Source: Salinicola corii
GTDB taxonomy: Bacteria > Pseudomonadota > Gammaproteobacteria > Pseudomonadales > Halomonadaceae
DNA length: 44,457 bases
Direction of reading: 5' to 3'
Assembly (NCBI RefSeq): GCF_008298015.1
Contig: NZ_VTPX01000020.1
Coordinates: 1 to 44,457 of the forward strand
Shown: positions 14,152 to 21,759 of the stretch, one piece after another
Layout of the letters: every line of letters starts with the position of its first letter
How positions within the stretch are numbered: the first letter of the stretch is position 1
Translations under genes and position numbers: made by a program
The notes under the pieces: model-generated
Databases searched by the model: none
What the model saw: only the letters and a program-made list of their open reading frames with translations
What the model was told of the DNA's origin: nothing

Positions 14152-14982
14152 ATGAACAAGACTTGGCTCATCACCGGCTGCTCCAGCGGTCTGGGGAGAC
14201 ATATTGCCCAGGCCGCTGCCGCGCGAGGCGATAACGTGGTCGCCACCGCCCGCAACCCGGACACGCTACGCGATCTCGCCGATCGCTTCCCGGATCATGT
14301 ACGGGCCGTTCGGCTCGATGTTACCGAGCCGGGTTCGGTGGCGGCCGCCATTGCGCTTTCGGCGCGTGAGTTCGGCGGGCTCGATGTACTGGTCAACAAC
14401 GCGGGGTATGGCTTCATCGGCGCGGTCGAAGAGGCGGAGCCGGAAGAGTACCGCCCCATGTTCGAGGTGAACGTGTTCGGTTTGATCGAGACGACACGAA
14501 TGGCGCTGCCGGTCCTGCGTCGGAGAACCGGGGCGCGCATCGTCAACTTGTCTTCGGGCGCAGGACTCTCTGGTGGCGCGGGTTCCGGTTATTACAGCGC
14601 TACCAAATTCGCGGTGGAGGGATTCTCGGAAGCGCTGGCCAAGGAAGTCGGACCGTTAGGCATTCAAGTAATCATCGTGGAGCCTGGTCCGTTTCGTACC
14701 GAGTTCCTGGGACGATCCATCGCGATGGCTGCCAGGGAGATCGATGCCTATGCCGAGACGGCGGGCCAGCGGCGTGCCTATCGAGATAGCAATGATGGCA
14801 AGCAGGCTGGAGACCCCGAGAAGGCCACGGCGGTGATCATGCAGGCCGTCGATGCCAGGCATCCGCCACTCCATCTACCGCTGGGGCCGGTCGCCTACGG
14901 GATCGCCGAGCGCAAGTTCGATGCCTTTCGCTCCGACATGGAAGCCTGGCGGGAGATTGCATTTCATACCGATTTCGACTGA
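14152..14982 (+). CDS. Short-chain dehydrogenase/reductase
   Basis: A 276-residue classical SDR with TGCSSGLG (8-15) for NADP(H) binding, NNAG (82-85), Ser in NLSSGAG and the catalytic Tyr148-x3-Lys152 (YSATK). The type, with a long C-terminal tail and MFEVNVFG, is common as an oxidoreductase of unknown substrate. The ATG follows GAGGAGAGTGCC. It is the third gene of a same-strand run starting with bdcA and probably belongs to the same transcript. No specific substrate can be inferred. Confidence 0.85.
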   Translation: MNKTWLITGCSSGLGRHIAQAAAARGDNVVATARNPDTLRDLADRFPDHVRAVRLDVTEPGSVAAAIALSAREFGGLDVLVNNAGYGFIGAVEEAEPEEYRPMFEVNVFGLIETTRMALPVLRRRTGARIVNLSSGAGLSGGAGSGYYSATKFAVEGFSEALAKEVGPLGIQVIIVEPGPFRTEFLGRSIAMAAREIDAYAETAGQRRAYRDSNDGKQAGDPEKATAVIMQAVDARHPPLHLPLGPVAYGIAERKFDAFRSDMEAWREIAFHTDFD

Positions 14983-15049
14983 GCGGCATTCTCTTCCACA
15001 TCAATAGAGGGTCTGGTGGCGAACACCGTCAGACAACGGGAGTAGGGCA

Positions 15050-15904
15050 ATGGATATTGGCGTTATTGGATTAGGGGCGATGGGACGCGCCATGGCGAGC
15101 AATCTCGTTGCGGCCGGGCACACGGTCAAGGCCTGGAACCGTTCCGGTGGCGAGCTCGATGGCGTGACCATGGTGGCTTCGCCGCGGGAGGCGTTTCAGG
15201 GGGATGCGGTGCTGACCATGCTCCCCGACGATGCGGCGATTCGGGAGGCGCTGCTGGAAGGCGGTGTCCTGGAACATGCCGCAGCAGGCACCGTGCATAT
15301 CGTGGCCTCGACCATCTCGTTGGCATTTTCGCACGAGCTGGCGGCCCTGCATGCCAACGCCGGCATGGATTACGTCGCGGCGCCGGTGCTGGGCAGGCCG
15401 GATGTCGCTGCCAAGGGTGAACTCAACATTCTGGCCGGGGGAAGGGCCGCGGCGGTTGATCGGGTGCAACCGGTGTTCGAGGCCATTGGCAAGCAGGTAT
15501 GGCTCATGGGCGACCGGCCGCCCGCTGCCAACGCGGCCAAGATCGCTTGCAACATGATGATCGCCATGGCGATCGAGGCGATGGCGGAAGCGGTCTCGCT
15601 GACCGAGGGCAACGGCGTGGAGCGTGAACGCTTCTTCGAATTGATCCTGGGCACGTTGTTCGGCAGTCGCTCCTATCAGGTCTACTCGGCCAATATCGCG
15701 AATGACGACTACGAGCCGGGATTCAAGGCGACGTTGGGCCTCAAGGATCTGCGCCTGGCTACTGAGGCCGCCGAGCAAACCGAAGGTTCGCTACCGATGC
15801 TGGCAGCGGTCTATCAAAGGATGGGCGAAACGGTCGACGCCGGTCTCGGCGATCGCGACTGGTCGGTGATGGCGGACTATACGATCCAGTCCGCGAAGCG
15901 CTGA
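15050..15904 (+). CDS. NAD(P)-dependent beta-hydroxyacid dehydrogenase-like oxidoreductase
   Basis: The 284-residue protein has an N-terminal Rossmann domain with GLGAMG (7-12) and a C-terminal helical domain, as in 3-hydroxyisobutyrate dehydrogenases, glyoxylate/succinic-semialdehyde reductases and imine reductases. The segment PAANAAKIACNMM has the Lys (164) that is catalytic in the hydroxyacid enzymes, but the usual following Asn is four residues on (KIACN). A GGGAGTAGGG motif precedes the ATG. It sits between SDR genes, which points to a multistep small-molecule reduction cluster. Substrate unknown. Confidence 0.85.
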   Translation: MDIGVIGLGAMGRAMASNLVAAGHTVKAWNRSGGELDGVTMVASPREAFQGDAVLTMLPDDAAIREALLEGGVLEHAAAGTVHIVASTISLAFSHELAALHANAGMDYVAAPVLGRPDVAAKGELNILAGGRAAAVDRVQPVFEAIGKQVWLMGDRPPAANAAKIACNMMIAMAIEAMAEAVSLTEGNGVERERFFELILGTLFGSRSYQVYSANIANDDYEPGFKATLGLKDLRLATEAAEQTEGSLPMLAAVYQRMGETVDAGLGDRDWSVMADYTIQSAKR

Positions 15905-16076
15905 ATCGATATCGACACCGCTGGAGCCTGAAAGGTCGTGGCAAGGGCCAAATCAGTTGCCGGAAAGCAGGGTAGGCCACCAGCGACAGGGTTCGCACGC
16001 TCACTCATTCCTGGTTTCGTCATTCTTGTCCCAAGGCAGCTGAACTGTATGAAAACGAGCAATGGAAACGATACTC

Positions 16077-16379
16077 ATGACCAAGATGATGGTTGTTTGT
16101 GTTGGTGACGAAAATACGAGATTCGATCGCGAATATTACGCTACCCAGCATCTCGCGCTGGCGATGGAGTGCTGGGGGCAATATGGCCTCGAGTCGGCGG
16201 AAGCCTTCTATCCCGCTGGCAACGGGGATGGCTGGCTTTCCATCGGGGTCTATCGCTTTCGGGAAACCAGCGATATTGATGTGGCGCTTGCCTCGCCGGA
16301 AACCGAGCTAGTCATGGCCGATGTCAAAAGATTCACGGACGCGACAGTCGTGATGAGAAGCCTTTTTACTCCGCTGTGA
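16077..16379 (+). CDS. EthD-family small protein
   Basis: About 100 residues in the ferredoxin-like dimeric alpha/beta-barrel style of EthD: FDREYYATQHLALAMECWG (the conserved YY..H.....) followed by three strands and a C-terminal SLFTPL. EthD was first seen beside a cytochrome P450 for ether degradation, but most members are uncharacterised and sit in polyketide or redox clusters. ATG at 16062 is an alternative start; 16077 has GGA about 10 nt upstream and gives the usual length. Preceded by a 170-bp gap after the dehydrogenase. Confidence 0.75.
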   Translation: MTKMMVVCVGDENTRFDREYYATQHLALAMECWGQYGLESAEAFYPAGNGDGWLSIGVYRFRETSDIDVALASPETELVMADVKRFTDATVVMRSLFTPL

Positions 16380-16583
16380 CCCTTTTCCACTCGCTAGTCG
16401 AGAATGGTGGGTTGTTGCCTTTCCGGTTTGTCTCCTCCGCTGGGTGTCCAGCCGTGCCCTGTTGTTCTTAGACCACCGAGTCTGAGATTGAATACGGCCT
16501 TAAGTGATTCCAAATGATAAGCAGGTTTGCCCGTGAGTCTGGGCATTTCATGATTATCGTGTGGGATAAAGGTGAAAGAGTGG

Positions 16584-16609
16584 GTCCAATAAAGCGATTT
16601 TTATTGGAC
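16584..16609. promoter_or_regulatory. Operator-like perfect palindrome upstream of an SDR gene
   Basis: GTCCAATAAA (16584-16593) and TTTATTGGAC (16600-16609) are exact 10-bp inverted repeats with a 6-bp spacer, 50 bp before the SDR start at 16659. A dimeric repressor or LysR/TetR-type regulator is the likely reader. No copy is seen elsewhere in the window, so the regulator may be encoded outside. The 200 bp before it (16380-16583) show nothing else. Confidence 0.5.
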
Positions 16610-16658
16610 GGCTATGTTTGACTACAGCCCGGCAGGGGCATGCATAGGAAGTCATGAA

Positions 16659-17402
16659 ATGACCAACTCTTTGAAAAACAAGGTGGCGATCGTCACTGGC
16701 GGTTCCCGCGGCATCGGGGCCGCTATTGTTCGACGTTTGGCTGCAGATGGCGCTACGGTGGCGCTGACTTACCATGCCTCTCCCGGCAAGGCCGAGACAC
16801 TGGTCTCGGAAGTTCAGGCGTCGGGCGGGAAGGCGAAGGCGATCCAAGCCGACGCGGGTAATCCGGATCAGGTCAGAGCAGCGGTCAACGACGTGTTCGA
16901 AGCCTTTGGCAAGATCGATATTCTAGTGAACAATGCTGGCATTCTCGTTCTGGGGAATCCCGGAGAAGTGACATCCGAGGATTATCAGAGAATGCTGGCT
17001 GTCAACGTCACTGGTATGGTCGCTGCCACCGAGGAAGCGTTGAAGCATATGGGGCAAGGCGGACGTATTGTTCATATTGGTAGTAATGTCACTCAATATG
17101 TCGGGTTTGGTACTATTTCACTTTACACCCTGACCAAGGGCGCCGTATCTGGCTACACGAGAGGGTTGGTGCGTGATCTGGGGCCGCGTGGCATCACGGT
17201 CAACACGGTTCAACCTGGCCCAGTGGAGACCGACATGAATCCCATAGATGGCCCCGTGGCCGAAGTGATGCTTCCCCGGTTGGCGGTTGGACGCTATGGC
17301 CAGGGTAAAGACATTGCCGGCGCAGTGGCTTACCTGGTGAGTCACGAGGCGGACTTCGTCACGGGCGCCGAGTTGTTGGTGGATGGCGGTTTTTCCGCCT
17401 AG
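16659..17402 (+). CDS. Short-chain dehydrogenase/reductase (FabG-like, second paralogue of the BdcA type)
   Basis: A 247-residue classical SDR: TGGSRGIG (13-20), NNAG (91-94), SN in GSNVTQ, catalytic Tyr156 and Lys160 (YTLTK). It shares the C-terminal block GPRGITVNTVQPGPVETDMNP and a GAELLVDGGFSA end with BdcA, but lacks the BdcA-specific SVNGDRMP, so it is a paralogue rather than a second bdcA. AGGA 8 nt before ATG 16659 decides this start over 16614. It seems to be its own transcription unit, with a palindromic operator upstream and a terminator downstream. Confidence 0.85.
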   Translation: MTNSLKNKVAIVTGGSRGIGAAIVRRLAADGATVALTYHASPGKAETLVSEVQASGGKAKAIQADAGNPDQVRAAVNDVFEAFGKIDILVNNAGILVLGNPGEVTSEDYQRMLAVNVTGMVAATEEALKHMGQGGRIVHIGSNVTQYVGFGTISLYTLTKGAVSGYTRGLVRDLGPRGITVNTVQPGPVETDMNPIDGPVAEVMLPRLAVGRYGQGKDIAGAVAYLVSHEADFVTGAELLVDGGFSA

Positions 17403-17408
17403 TCCATG

Positions 17409-17442
17409 ATGAGAGGCTGCCTCGTGAGATTTAGCCTCTCAT
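17409..17442 (+). terminator. Hairpin terminator after the SDR gene
   Basis: ATGAGAGGCT (17409-17418) pairs perfectly with AGCCTCTCAT (17433-17442) around a 14-nt loop, 6 nt after the SDR stop. The T-rich tail (GTTTGT) is weak, so it may be only partly intrinsic. It could also serve transcripts arriving from the right. Confidence 0.5.
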
Positions 17443-17517
17443 GTTTGTACAACTGGAACTTCAGCCTGGTCATTGGGCTGATAATGATCCCTCCTATTGA
17501 ATCTATCCCGCGTCTTG

Positions 17518-17688
17518 TCAGATTGGCGAATTCCACACGTCGAGGCTGATCAGCCAGCCATCATCTTGCTCCCAAGCGAATACGTTCTCGACGGATCTTA
17601 CCGTTGGATATTCGGCGACATCGCTTGATTGATAGCGTCCGATGAACCGCTCACATCGCGGCATGATAGGTCCAGGAGTATTTTGCAT
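17518..17688 (-). pseudogene. Remnant of an NTF2/SnoaL-like protein
   Basis: On the minus strand ATG 17688 opens a 56-residue frame that reads RCERFIGRYQSSD, then VRSVENVFAWEQDDGWLISL and ends DVWNSPI. The end resembles the last two strands of nuclear-transport-factor-2-like (SnoaL) domains. The first 100 residues expected for the fold are missing; upstream sequence in another frame (KKIIAVDSALFSTNRFHTLL) may be the rest after a frameshift. It is probably decayed. It lies 140 bp downstream of the efflux gene and reads in the same direction. Confidence 0.35.
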
Positions 17689-17827
17689 GGATCACCCAGG
17701 CTTTGTGCATGGCGCAAGAGGGTATGGAAACGATTGGTCGAGAAGAGCGCGGAGTCTACGGCGATGATCTTTTTGCCTTCCATGGCGAGGCGCTCCCGGA
17801 GCTCTTGGTCGAAAGGGCAGCTTGCTG

Positions 17828-19285
17828 CTATGCCCCAGCTACCCGGCCATCGGCGGGTGGCACGATGCTGGGGCGCCGGGCAAGTGTGATGCTCAGACCC
17901 GACCCGACGGCGAGACACAAAGCGATGCATAGCATTGATACGACGAAAGCGTGGGTGATGGCTGACGGATCGTCCTGGAGGCCGAGAAGGGAATAGAAAA
18001 TGCCACCAATGATCGCGACGCTCAGCGCGGCGCTGACTTGCAGCGTTGACGTGGCGATGCCTGCGATCATGCCTGAAAATGCCGGTGCGACTCGACTCGT
18101 CACCATCCGCATCAAGGTGGGAAGCGCAAGTCCCTGGCCAAATCCAATCGTGAAGAGCAGGACCGCGAGCGGCACGAATGCCAACGGCATGCCCAGCGGC
18201 GTCGTGGCGACCAGCCAGACCAGGCAGAGGAAGCCGCCGGCTTCAAGCGCCATGCCAATGGCATTGACGTAGACGCCAACGACGCGCGTGCCCAGTGGGG
18301 CTGCCAGCGGTCCCAGTAGAAATCCCGCTCCGAACGGCAGGAAGATCAGGCCCGCACTGAGGGCATTCAGATGCAAGGCGCCCTGCAGGAACACCGAGAA
18401 GAGAAGGAAGAACGCAGCAATCGTGTAGAACAACAGCGCGATCAAGAGTGCCCGGCCCAGGCCCGGCGCTTTTAGCGCGGCAGGAGACAGCAGTGGAGCG
18501 CGCCCCGTACTGGCAAGCCTGCTTTCATAACGCCAGAAGTACCACGCCAACGGCGGCACTGCGCCGAGCGATAGCCAGGACCACAGGGGCCACCCCGCTT
18601 CACGTCCCTCGATGAGCGGTATGATCAGCGCGCCGAGGGTGGCCATCGACAGCATGGTACCGCCGATGTCCAATCTACGGGCGTGCCGGAGACGCGTATC
18701 CTTGAGGAGAGGGATCCCGAACAGCGCGACCAGAATTGCCAGCGGCAGATTGATCAGGAAGATCGCCCGCCATCCCAGCCCTAGCAGGTCCAACGAAATC
18801 AAGATGCCCCCGAGAGCCTGTCCGATGGTGGCGGCCAGGCCGAACACGGCGCCATAGAGGCTGAGTGCCAGCGGCTTCTCTGTTTCTGGAAAGATCACCT
18901 GAATCGAAGCCAGGGCTTGCGGTGCCATGATGGCCGCCGTCACGCCCTGCAGTATGCGCCCGATGATGAGAGCCCAGGGCGACCATGCGATACCGCATAG
19001 CGCCGAGGCGACCGCAAAACCGATCAATCCGCAAAGGAACACCCTGCCGCGCCCAAACAGGTCGCCCAGGCGGCCGCCGGTAATCAGTGTCACGGCATAA
19101 ATCGCGGCATAAGCCGAAATGACCAGTTGCTGGGACGAAGGCGAGGCGCCCAGGTCCTCGCGAATCGAGGGAAGTGCGACATTGACGATGAAGAAATCGA
19201 GCGGCGGCAGAAAGGTGCCGACAAGCAGGATCGCAAACATTGCCCAGCGGCGTGGTGCGGGAGGCGTCTTGGTATCAAGTGTCAT
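17828..19285 (-). CDS. DHA2-type MFS multidrug efflux transporter
   Basis: A 485-residue membrane protein with about 14 hydrophobic segments. The first helix carries LDFFIVNVALPSI, the D1-type motif of the drug:H+ antiporter-2 family (EmrB/QacA type), and GGRLGDLFGRGRVFL after helix 2 is the MFS signature loop. It probably exports cationic or aromatic compounds across the inner membrane. Its start region contains an operator that also occurs before the TetR gene 46 bp upstream, so it is almost certainly controlled by that repressor. Confidence 0.85.
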   Translation of the reverse strand: MTLDTKTPPAPRRWAMFAILLVGTFLPPLDFFIVNVALPSIREDLGASPSSQQLVISAYAAIYAVTLITGGRLGDLFGRGRVFLCGLIGFAVASALCGIAWSPWALIIGRILQGVTAAIMAPQALASIQVIFPETEKPLALSLYGAVFGLAATIGQALGGILISLDLLGLGWRAIFLINLPLAILVALFGIPLLKDTRLRHARRLDIGGTMLSMATLGALIIPLIEGREAGWPLWSWLSLGAVPPLAWYFWRYESRLASTGRAPLLSPAALKAPGLGRALLIALLFYTIAAFFLLFSVFLQGALHLNALSAGLIFLPFGAGFLLGPLAAPLGTRVVGVYVNAIGMALEAGGFLCLVWLVATTPLGMPLAFVPLAVLLFTIGFGQGLALPTLMRMVTSRVAPAFSGMIAGIATSTLQVSAALSVAIIGGIFYSLLGLQDDPSAITHAFVVSMLCIALCLAVGSGLSITLARRPSIVPPADGRVAGA

Positions 19286-19301
19286 GAGATAGCCCTTTTT
19301 A

Positions 19302-19319
19302 AGGAACCGATTGGTTCCT
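19302..19319. promoter_or_regulatory. TetR operator before the MFS gene
   Basis: AGGAACCGATTGGTTCCT is an 18-bp near-perfect palindrome (GGAACC-N4-GGTTCC) 17 bp upstream of the MFS start codon. The same motif with two changes lies before the TetR gene at 19962-19979. Paired operators of this kind are the normal signature of a self-regulated TetR repressor and its efflux target. Confidence 0.75.
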
Positions 19320-19331
19320 AAATGGATAAAT

Positions 19332-19934
19332 TTAATTCCGCTCGAGCATCAGCATCGCGCTATCGACCAGCGCGACCATGTCTGCCTCGAGCCCACCGGT
19401 TTTTCCCAGTACGCGCATGCCCTGGATCTGGCAGACCAGAAAGCGTGCCATGGCCTGCTCATCCCCTTCGGCGATTTCGCCGTTTGCCTGCCCACGCACG
19501 ATCGCGCCGGCATAGAGTTGCTGTATGCGACGAAACATCTGTGCAGCGCGTTCCGCGAGCGCCGGGTCGTGGGCCGCCATCTCGACTGCGATGGCCACAA
19601 CGAGGCAGCCACGCCGGCCTGCCTCGCCCGAGGAGAGGCGGGCGTAGCGCAGCAGCGAAGCACGAATAGCCTCTTTGACCGTACCGGGCTGCGACAAGAG
19701 GTCTGCGGTGGCCCTGAGTCCCTCTGCCATGTATAGGTCGAGCGCCGCGAGCAGCAGCTTTTTCTTATCGCCGAATGCCTTGTAAAGGCTGCCCCGCGAC
19801 AGTCCCGTGCCTTCGATCAGGTCGGGTAGGGATGTCCCTTCGTATCCATGGTCCCAGAACACGTTCATGGCGTCGCGTGCAGCAACGTCCAGGTCGAACT
19901 CGCGGGGACGCCCGAGACCAGCGTGAGTTGCCAT
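19332..19934 (-). CDS. TetR-family repressor of the efflux pump
   Basis: A 200-residue TetR/AcrR protein. The N-terminal helix-turn-helix is clear: GTSLPDLIEGTGLSRGSLYK, then AFGDKKKLL. The C-terminal ligand domain has RRGCLVVAIAVE, typical of the group represented by EmrR-neighbouring and YxaF/LmrA-type repressors. The gene reads towards the MFS pump 46 bp away and both start regions have the same palindrome, so it should repress itself and the pump until a ligand binds. The inducer is unknown. Confidence 0.85.
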   Translation of the reverse strand: MATHAGLGRPREFDLDVAARDAMNVFWDHGYEGTSLPDLIEGTGLSRGSLYKAFGDKKKLLLAALDLYMAEGLRATADLLSQPGTVKEAIRASLLRYARLSSGEAGRRGCLVVAIAVEMAAHDPALAERAAQMFRRIQQLYAGAIVRGQANGEIAEGDEQAMARFLVCQIQGMRVLGKTGGLEADMVALVDSAMLMLERN

Positions 19935-19961
19935 CGATGTCTTTTCCTGTCGAGTCTATAT

Positions 19962-19979
19962 GAGAACCGTTCGGTTCCT
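19962..19979. promoter_or_regulatory. TetR operator before the repressor gene
   Basis: GAGAACCGTTCGGTTCCT contains the exact inverted repeat GAACCG-TT-CGGTTC and lies 28-45 bp upstream of the TetR start. It matches the site before the MFS gene (AACCG, four-base centre, GGTTCCT), supporting autoregulation. Confidence 0.7.
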
Positions 19980-20193
19980 ATGTTAGTCTTCGCTCGCGAC
20001 TGGGGCAAGCTATCAGTGTCGTGACCACGAATAGTCTGGTGGAAGTGCTCTTCTACTGACCGTGGCGTGCCTGATGGAGGTGCAGACAAGGGCGACCGGC
20101 TCTGGAGCCTGAACTGCTGCATCGGGGATTTGATCAGGTGAGCAGGGGCTCGGGCGGAAGGTGAAACAGCACTGCGAGAATCGAGCAACCACG

Positions 20194-20222
20194 TTGACTG
20201 TCTACCATCCAGAAGGTAGGCT
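20194..20222 (+). promoter_or_regulatory. Promoter with an embedded TCTACC-type inverted repeat
   Basis: TTGACT (20194-20199) and TAGGCT (20217-20222) are spaced by 17 bp, a good sigma-70 promoter. The interval holds GTCTACC, eight bases, and GGTAGGC, an inverted repeat that is nearly identical to the one at 22394-22415. A repressor bound here would cover the promoter. It lies 143 bp before the chorismate mutase gene. The rest of the 380-bp gap on its left and right shows only a duplicated 15-mer. Confidence 0.6.
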
Positions 20223-20314
20223 TTCTCGCCAGTGAAGAATGCCTTCACGATTTGATCTTCCGACCCATGAGGCTTGCATCCCAGGCGGTATCTTGGGGAG
20301 CGCTTGTCTTTGCC

Positions 20315-20353
20315 AGAAGCGCCGTTGAAACCTCTGGTAGAAGCACCGTTGAA
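20315..20353 (+). repeat. 15-bp direct repeat in the chorismate mutase leader
   Basis: AGAAGCGCCGTTGAA (20315-20329) and AGAAGCACCGTTGAA (20339-20353) differ at one position and are 24 bp apart. The second ends 11 nt before the start codon at 20365, next to the ribosome binding site AGGGAG. It is probably a small tandem duplication. Confidence 0.6.
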
Positions 20354-20364
20354 GAGGGAGCGTT

Positions 20365-20685
20365 ATGAAAGAACGCGACGTTGCCGCTCAATTGGCATCG
20401 TATCGAAAGACGATCGATAACATTGATGCGGCTTTGGTTTATATTCTTGCTGAGCGTTTTCGGTGTACCAATGAAATCGGCCTATTGAAAGCCGAGCATG
20501 ATTTTCCTCCGGTGGATGAAGGCAGGGAGCAATCGCAATATGCGCGCCTGAGAACACTTGCGGATGACGCCGAGCTCGATCAGGTTTTTATTGAAAGATT
20601 GATTAGGACGATCATTGACGAGGCTGTGCGACGGCATGGACAGATCGCCGCTGACCACTTCGCCAAGAACGGTTCGGCGACGTAG
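20365..20685 (+). CDS. Chorismate mutase, cytoplasmic AroQ type
   Basis: The 106-residue protein matches the helical AroQ fold: the first helix has the pattern SYRKTIDNIDAALVYILAER with the conserved Arg and Asp, then KAEHDFPPVDEGREQSQYARL and an ERLIRTIIDEAVRR helix. It would convert chorismate to prephenate at the branch to Phe and Tyr. There is no signal peptide, and none of the fused domains (PheA, TyrA) that this enzyme often has. AGGGAG precedes the ATG. A second, exported chorismate mutase follows, an unusual pairing. Confidence 0.85.
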   Translation: MKERDVAAQLASYRKTIDNIDAALVYILAERFRCTNEIGLLKAEHDFPPVDEGREQSQYARLRTLADDAELDQVFIERLIRTIIDEAVRRHGQIAADHFAKNGSAT

Positions 20686-20875
20686 GGATCAATGGGGGCG
20701 GTCAGGGCTCCCCGGTAATGAGAATCGCTACGCCGGTTTCCGCCGTATGGCTCCACGTTGGATGGTGCCCGCGGCGCCAATGATGTGCCAGTCTTCGTTC
20801 AACGTCCGTCCCGAGCACGACGCCACGCGCCGCGGCGGCTTGGATGAATCGTTTGTCACTCTATGGAGTATCGTA

Positions 20876-21493
20876 ATGGGGGTTGAAAGGGGGTCTTTCA
20901 CGTCTGTTTTTCATTTCACGCTACGAGCCATCATACTCGTCATATTGGTACTTGGCGCTGCGTACCAGGCTCGCTCCGCCGAGCCTGCTGACGATGCGAG
21001 GCCGGTGGTGGATCATTTGCTGAAATTGGTTGATGAGCGTCTTGCCATCGCATCGGATGTCGCAAAGGCTAAGTGGAATTCTGGTGATCCCATCGATGCC
21101 CCGGCACGAGAAGCAAAGATTGTAGATCGGGTCGTGGTCGAAGCCACACGAGCGGGTGTCGATGCGTCATTTGCCCTGGAATTTTTCAGGCATCAGTTTG
21201 ATGCCAGTAAACTCATCCAGCATCGACTCCATGATCGATGGCAACGAACGAAACACCCACCCTTTGACGCTCCGCCAAGCCTTGCTGAAGATATCCGCCC
21301 CAAGCTCGATCAGCTGACGCCACAATTGATTGAGTCGCTCCGAGATTTCAAGCGTATTACCGTCAACGCGAGTATTCGGCGATATATTGAAAACCGGTCC
21401 GAAACCTTGATAAACGACGGAATAGGAGGTGAGGCAAGAGAGGTCGCATTGCGTCCTTTGCTGGAAACTTCTGTCTTGAATGAATCGTTTTGA
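20876..21493 (+). CDS. Exported chorismate mutase, gamma-class *AroQ
   Basis: The 205-residue protein starts with a signal peptide (hydrophobic FTLRAIILVILVLGAAY, likely cut after ARSA at residue 35). The mature part has VVDHLLKLVDERLAIASDVA, then KAKWNSGDPIDAPAREAKIV, which is the pattern of periplasmic *AroQ enzymes such as those of Pseudomonas and Yersinia. These form prephenate outside the cytoplasm; their role is debated. GGAG 7 nt before the ATG at 20876 fixes the start against a longer frame from 20615. The 190 bp separating it from the first mutase show nothing else. Confidence 0.85.
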   Translation: MGVERGSFTSVFHFTLRAIILVILVLGAAYQARSAEPADDARPVVDHLLKLVDERLAIASDVAKAKWNSGDPIDAPAREAKIVDRVVVEATRAGVDASFALEFFRHQFDASKLIQHRLHDRWQRTKHPPFDAPPSLAEDIRPKLDQLTPQLIESLRDFKRITVNASIRRYIENRSETLINDGIGGEAREVALRPLLETSVLNESF

Positions 21494-21540
21494 ATAAATC
21501 ATTTTGAATAAGCCGTTTTGGATAAATAGCTTTGAATAAA
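21485..21540 (+). repeat. Four tandem 14-bp repeats, TCGTTTTGAATAAA type
   Basis: Units are TCGTTTTGAATAAA, TCATTTTGAATAAG, CCGTTTTGGATAAA and TAGCTTTGAATAAA, covering 21485-21540 without gaps. The first contains the stop codon of the exported chorismate mutase, so each extra copy adds a potential TGA. The tract is AT-rich in GC-rich surroundings. A slippage-made minisatellite is the simplest explanation. Confidence 0.75.
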
Positions 21541-21579
21541 TAGGAGCGCAGGCTGGTAGCAAGTCCCAAAAGAGCAGGT

Positions 21580-21605
21580 CGAAAAGACCTTGCGAAAAGA
21601 CCTTG
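21580..21605 (+). repeat. Tandem duplication of a 13-mer
   Basis: CGAAAAGACCTTG occurs twice in direct succession (21580-21592 and 21593-21605) in the intergenic region before the TetR gene. No function is apparent. Confidence 0.6.
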
Positions 21606-21730
21606 ATTGACCAGGCCCCGACATGATGGTCGCTGCGAAAGCGGGTCGAAGGGGGATTCCCGTCGAGCCTCAGCTCACGTTGCTTTTCTTATCGATTCTA
21701 GCCTGGTTTCACCGGTACGGCGGGCCGATC

Positions 21731-21759
21731 TTGACAAATATTCTACTACAAGGTAGATA
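21731..21759 (+). promoter_or_regulatory. Promoter/operator overlapping the start of the TetR gene
   Basis: TTGACA (21731-21736) and TAGATA (21754-21759) are spaced by 17 bp. Between and overlapping them lies TCTACT-ACAA-GGTAGA (21742-21757), an inverted repeat with the same half-site as the repeats at 20200, 22394 and 22484. Transcription would start near 21766, so the first in-frame ATG left in the message is 21768, implying a leaderless or almost leaderless mRNA unless another promoter is used. Confidence 0.6.

Noticed and set aside
17598-17930. 110-codon minus-strand ORF overlapping the 3' end of the efflux gene
   Set aside because: Its first third reads over the efflux gene in another frame. 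Only the middle part has coding-like character, and it is discussed as part of a broken gene.
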